Shown: positions 6,845 through 8,546 of the stretch, piece by piece
Numbering within the stretch: position 1 is the stretch's first letter
How the letters are laid out: each line of letters starts with the position of its first letter
Assembly (NCBI GenBank): GCA_964608965.1
Contig: CAZSPZ010000034.1
Location: 1-8,546, forward strand
Direction: 5' to 3'
From: UBA10908 sp964608965
GTDB lineage: Bacteria > Bacillota > Clostridia > Peptostreptococcales > Anaerovoracaceae
DNA length: 8,546 nt
The notes under the pieces: generated by a model
What the model was told of the DNA's origin: nothing
Databases searched by the model: none
Seen by the model: only the letters and a program-made list of their open reading frames with translations
Made by a program: the position numbers and the translations under genes

Positions 6845-7549
6845 TTACTCAATAATCGTTCCGATATCTTCGCCTAAACAAGCTCTCATGATACCGTTTT
6901 TTTCAGCCAAACCAAACACATGAATAAGAATTTTATTATCTCTGCATAAAGAGGCAGCAGTGGAATCCATGACTTTTAAATCTTTTTCCAACACTTCCAA
7001 ATGCGTGATATGTTTATACTTTTTTGCATCCGGATTCGTTGCCGGATCGCAATCGTAAACCGCATCTACTTTTTTGGCAAGGAAAATAACATCCGCTTCC
7101 ATTTCTGCGGCACGGAGCGCTGCAGTTGTATCGGTGCTGAAAAAAGGATTTCCGGTCCCTGCGGCAAAGATTACGACAATTCCGCGCTCCAGATGAGCAA
7201 GTGCTCTTCTGCGTATATATGGTTCGGCAATTTCGCGCATCTCGATGGCGGTTTGTACCCTGGTTTCCACTCCGTTTGCTTCGAAGGCATCTTGCAGCGC
7301 AAGAGCATTGATAACCGTAGCCAGCATTCCCATGTAATCGGCAGTTGCGCGATCCATGCTTTTGCTTGTCCGGCCTCTCCAAAAGTTGCCTCCCCCGACA
7401 ACGATGGCAACTTGAACACCCAGATCGACTAAGGCCTTGACATCATTCGCCACGCTGTTGAGCATCCCTTCGTCTAATCCGACTTTATTGGTTCCGGCGA
7501 GGGCTTCTCCGCTTATTTTCAGAATAACTCGTTTGTATTTTGGTTTCAT
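6845..7549 (-). CDS. pyrH: Uridylate (UMP) kinase PyrH
   Basis: PyrH phosphorylates UMP to UDP with ATP and belongs to the amino acid kinase fold. The 234-residue product has VILKISGEALAG at the N-terminus and the glycine-rich VAIVVGGGNFWRGR. MDRATADYMGMLATVINALALQDA follows, then the FAAGTGNPFFSTDTTAALRA nucleotide loop and VDAVYDCDPATNPDA. All are typical of bacterial PyrH. The frame extends upstream to 7585, but the ATG at 7549 has GGAGG (7555-7559) at ideal spacing and gives the conserved MKPKYKRVILK start. It ends in TAA at 6845-6847. In most bacteria rpsB and tsf lie upstream. Here the pyrrolysine cassette does, and a promoter is visible in between. It is probably the first gene of the operon leading to frr. 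Confidence 0.97.
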   Translation of the reverse strand: MKPKYKRVILKISGEALAGTNKVGLDEGMLNSVANDVKALVDLGVQVAIVVGGGNFWRGRTSKSMDRATADYMGMLATVINALALQDAFEANGVETRVQTAIEMREIAEPYIRRRALAHLERGIVVIFAAGTGNPFFSTDTTAALRAAEMEADVIFLAKKVDAVYDCDPATNPDAKKYKHITHLEVLEKDLKVMDSTAASLCRDNKILIHVFGLAEKNGIMRACLGEDIGTIIE

Positions 7550-7610
7550 GCAATCCTCCGATACGTCTTTCATACTCAGACGCACTTATTTGCTAAATTA
7601 TATTCGGGTT

Positions 7611-7640
7611 ATTATACCATACACCCTTATCGATTTCTAT
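7611..7640 (-). promoter_or_regulatory. Extended -10 promoter for the pyrH operon
   Basis: On the minus strand, TGGTATAAT gives a perfect TATAAT hexamer (7611-7616) preceded by the TGn extended -10 motif. The -35 region at 17-base spacing (TAGAAA) is weak, as is common for extended -10 promoters. Transcription would start near 7604, giving a leader of about 55 bases before pyrH. A second TATAAT at 7597-7602 lies just downstream. It lacks the TGn motif and is less likely to be used. It follows the end of pylSn and a terminator-like hairpin. Confidence 0.65.
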
Positions 7641-7655
7641 TCCTAATTTACTCAA

Positions 7656-7738
7656 AAAGGAGCGCGGTGCTGTACATCATTTCCAAATATCGGACAGCAG
7701 CCAACATTCGAAGCGGACGTTATACACGGCTCTCCTTT
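7656..7738 (-). terminator. Imperfect long hairpin with T tail after pylSn (possible terminator)
   Basis: The minus-strand arms AAAGGAGAGCCGTG (7725-7738) and CACCGCGCTCCTTT (7656-7669) pair at 12 of 14 positions around a 55-base loop. The 3' arm ends in a run of T (TTTTT at 7654-7658) followed by GAG. The structure starts six bases after the pylSn stop and ends just before the pyrH promoter, the expected place for a terminator of the pyl cassette. The large loop is unusual for an intrinsic terminator. I see no coding gene in this roughly 100-base stretch. Confidence 0.35.
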
Positions 7739-7744
7739 CTTTTT

Positions 7745-8074
7745 TTACTTGGTTTCGTGTCGTTTCAGACTGCTCCCGTATTGAGAAGAAAACGAAGTGC
7801 TGTTATATTTCTCGATTTTCCATTCCGGTACACCGCATTTGCCGCAGGGCGATACGAACAACTTATTCCGAAGCCATCTTGCTGCCCTTGAATTTCTTGA
7901 GTTACGCGCGTGGATTACCTCTCCGCAATGCGTTGTGATGACGACATAATCGCCTTGGATTTCCATGGATTTTATTCCGTGTAAATACCCATTTCTGGAG
8001 GGCCACAACTTTATTCGATCCAATAAAAGGAAAAGATCGACATTTTTTCTATAATATCTTGTCGCATCCGGCAT
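7745..8074 (-). CDS. pylSn: Pyrrolysyl-tRNA synthetase N-terminal domain protein PylSn
   Basis: In bacteria the tRNA-binding N-terminal domain of pyrrolysyl-tRNA synthetase is a separate small protein. It binds tRNA-Pyl tightly and helps the catalytic PylSc charge it with pyrrolysine. The product is 109 residues. From residue 23, LWPSRNGYLHGIK aligns with the Methanosarcina PylS start LWMSRTGTIHKIK. NSRNSRAARWLR (58-69) matches NSRSSRTARALR, and CGKC (77-80) matches CKRC. H32, C50, C77 and C80 are likely zinc ligands, by alignment with the archaeal domain. The last 20 residues are poorly conserved. The ATG at 8074 has a AAAGGG ribosome binding site nine bases upstream. It ends in TAA. It lies 59 bases after tRNA-Pyl on the same strand, with a strong hairpin between. 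A basic, serine- and arginine-rich central part fits RNA binding. Confidence 0.93.
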   Translation of the reverse strand: MPDATRYYRKNVDLFLLLDRIKLWPSRNGYLHGIKSMEIQGDYVVITTHCGEVIHARNSRNSRAARWLRNKLFVSPCGKCGVPEWKIEKYNSTSFSSQYGSSLKRHETK

Positions 8075-8100
8075 ATTTTACGACCCTTTCTGAAACTCTC

Positions 8101-8130
8101 GGAAAGGAAAGGCACAAGCCTTTCCTTTCC
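8101..8130 (-). repeat. Perfect 13-bp hairpin between tRNA-Pyl and pylSn
   Basis: On the minus strand, GGAAAGGAAAGGC, TTGT and GCCTTTCCTTTCC form a perfect 13-bp stem with a 4-base loop. It begins three bases after the encoded CCA of tRNA-Pyl. There is no T tract after it (GAGAGTTTC), so it does not look like a normal intrinsic terminator. Possible roles are a barrier that defines the tRNA 3' end for processing, partial termination between tRNA and pylSn, or control of pylSn translation: its 3' arm contains CCTTTC, which could pair with the pylSn ribosome binding site GAAAGG. The structure is directly visible and its role is inferred. Confidence 0.85.
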
Positions 8131-8133
8131 TTC

Positions 8134-8205
8134 TGGCGAGACGCACGGGTGCTTCCCCCGTCTATAGGGATTTAGAGTCCCCACGATCCATGCGATCCGC
8201 GCCCC
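8134..8205 (-). tRNA. pylT: tRNA-Pyl, anticodon CTA, amber-decoding
   Basis: A 72-base tRNA folds on the minus strand with every hallmark of tRNA-Pyl. The 7-bp acceptor stem is GGGGCGC/GCGTCTC, with two G-U pairs. There is a single base before the D stem. The D stem is GATC/GATC with a 5-base loop, GCATG, lacking the usual GG. One base then precedes a 6-bp anticodon stem, TGGGGA/TCCCTA. The 7-base loop CTCTAAA has anticodon CTA (8173-8175). The variable region is three bases (TAG), the T stem is ACGGG/CCCGT, and its loop GGAAGCA lacks TTC. The discriminator is G and CCA is encoded. The anticodon reads UAG codons, so this tRNA inserts pyrrolysine. It starts 12 bases after the pylSc stop, so it is probably cut from a shared transcript. 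Confidence 0.95.
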
Positions 8206-8217
8206 CTGTCGTGTTTC

Positions 8218-8546
8218 TTATATATTTAACGGAGAACCGTCAATATAAGTAATGCTCTTTCCTGTTCTTCTTATATTTTTGAATCCGCCCAGAACCAATG
8301 CCAGACGTTCGATGCCAAAGCCGATGCCGACCCAAACATCGAATACACCCCAGCGGCCGTCTAAATACATGGGCCCATATGCTCCGGAGGCAACTTCCAT
8401 GCCATCTACAATAATATCTATAGTTTCTTTATACACTACGGATTCTTCCCGAACAAGCTCATATTTATCGATTCCAAGAACTCTCATGGCTTCTCTGGCA
8501 TAATACTCTAATTGCATGATATATTTCTCAACTAACTCTTCCTCTG
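8218..8546 (-). CDS. pylSc: Pyrrolysyl-tRNA synthetase catalytic subunit PylSc (5' part beyond window)
   Basis: Partial gene: the last 108 codons are visible, and the frame is open to the right edge. PylSc is the class II catalytic core that activates pyrrolysine and attaches it to tRNA-Pyl. The visible part includes EESVVYKETIDIIVDG, which aligns with the Methanosarcina VYGDTLDV segment; its Tyr (codon 8431-8433) matches the active-site loop Tyr384. ASGAYGPMYLDGRWGVFDVW follows, whose last Trp matches Trp417. Class II motif 3, GIGFGIER, has its Arg at 8305-8307. The end GKSITYIDGSPLNI resembles bacterial PylSc. The internal ATG at 8517 is not the true start, since conserved residues continue upstream (LVEKYIMQLEYYAREA). 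It ends in TAA at 8218-8220. A different class II synthetase is unlikely given the adjacent tRNA-Pyl and PylSn. Confidence 0.94.
   Translation of the reverse strand, partial: EEELVEKYIMQLEYYAREAMRVLGIDKYELVREESVVYKETIDIIVDGMEVASGAYGPMYLDGRWGVFDVWVGIGFGIERLALVLGGFKNIRRTGKSITYIDGSPLNI

Noticed and set aside
7001..7432. Plus-strand open frame of 143 codons over pyrH
   Set aside because: It is a shadow of pyrH, with low-complexity, cysteine-rich, unrecognisable translation.
7667..7891. Plus-strand open frame overlapping the end of pylSn and the gap after it
   Set aside because: An AGGAG motif lies nearby, but no suitable start spacing or recognisable protein is seen, and the minus strand carries the recognisable pylSn.
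8101..8130. Calling the 13-bp hairpin an intrinsic terminator
   Set aside because: It has no U tract after the stem on the minus strand, and pylSn follows with its own ribosome binding site.
8134..8205. Ordinary suppressor-type tRNA (such as Leu or Gln with a CTA anticodon)
   Set aside because: The 6-bp anticodon stem, 5-base D loop, single base before the D stem, 3-base variable region and missing TTC in the T loop fit only tRNA-Pyl, and pylSc and pylSn flank it.
1..8546. In-frame TAG (pyrrolysine) codons inside a gene body
   Set aside because: All genes seen are of full family length without internal TAG. The only ambers at issue are the terminal ones of rseP and frr.
1..8546. CRISPR arrays, insertion sequences or transposases
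   Set aside because: No spaced direct repeats, terminal inverted repeats or transposase-like frames were seen on either strand.

Overview
This 8.5 kb window is bacterial and almost certainly from an anaerobic Clostridia-type Firmicute. All supported genes lie on the minus strand, so transcription runs from high to low coordinates. The order pyrH-frr-uppS-cdsA-dxr(ispC)-rseP-ispG-rimP-nusA is the classic Firmicute block for translation, cell envelope and isoprenoid genes. Ribosome binding sites are strong (GGAGG types), base composition is moderate, and genes are packed with gaps of a few bases or with overlaps.

The notable part is the upstream end (about 7650-8546). It carries three components of the pyrrolysine (22nd amino acid) coding system: the 3' part of pylSc (catalytic domain of pyrrolysyl-tRNA synthetase, cut by the window edge), a complete amber-decoding tRNA-Pyl (pylT, anticodon CTA) missing from any ORF-based view, and pylSn (the separate tRNA-binding N-terminal domain). 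The order pylSc-pylT-pylSn differs from the textbook bacterial order pylT-Sc-B-C-D-Sn. A perfect 13-bp hairpin lies between the tRNA and pylSn. The biosynthesis genes pylBCD are not in view and could lie beyond position 8546.

An extended -10 promoter follows the pyl cassette and probably starts the pyrH operon. The operon runs: pyrH (UMP kinase), frr (ribosome recycling), a small unrecognised ORF, uppS and cdsA (lipid carrier and phospholipid precursors), dxr and ispG (two MEP-pathway steps that feed UppS), and rseP (site-2 protease). After ispG an 88-base gap holds a likely promoter, a palindrome and a terminator-like hairpin in front of rimP-nusA; nusA runs off the left edge.

Because the cell can apparently read UAG as pyrrolysine, stop-codon choice matters. 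Of the ten genes whose ends are visible, seven stop with TAA and one with TGA. Two stop with TAG: rseP and frr. The rseP amber is in frame with ispG, four codons upstream of its ATG, so read-through would give a RseP-Pyl-IspG fusion. This may be incidental, since the TAG is also part of the ispG ribosome binding site, but it can be tested.
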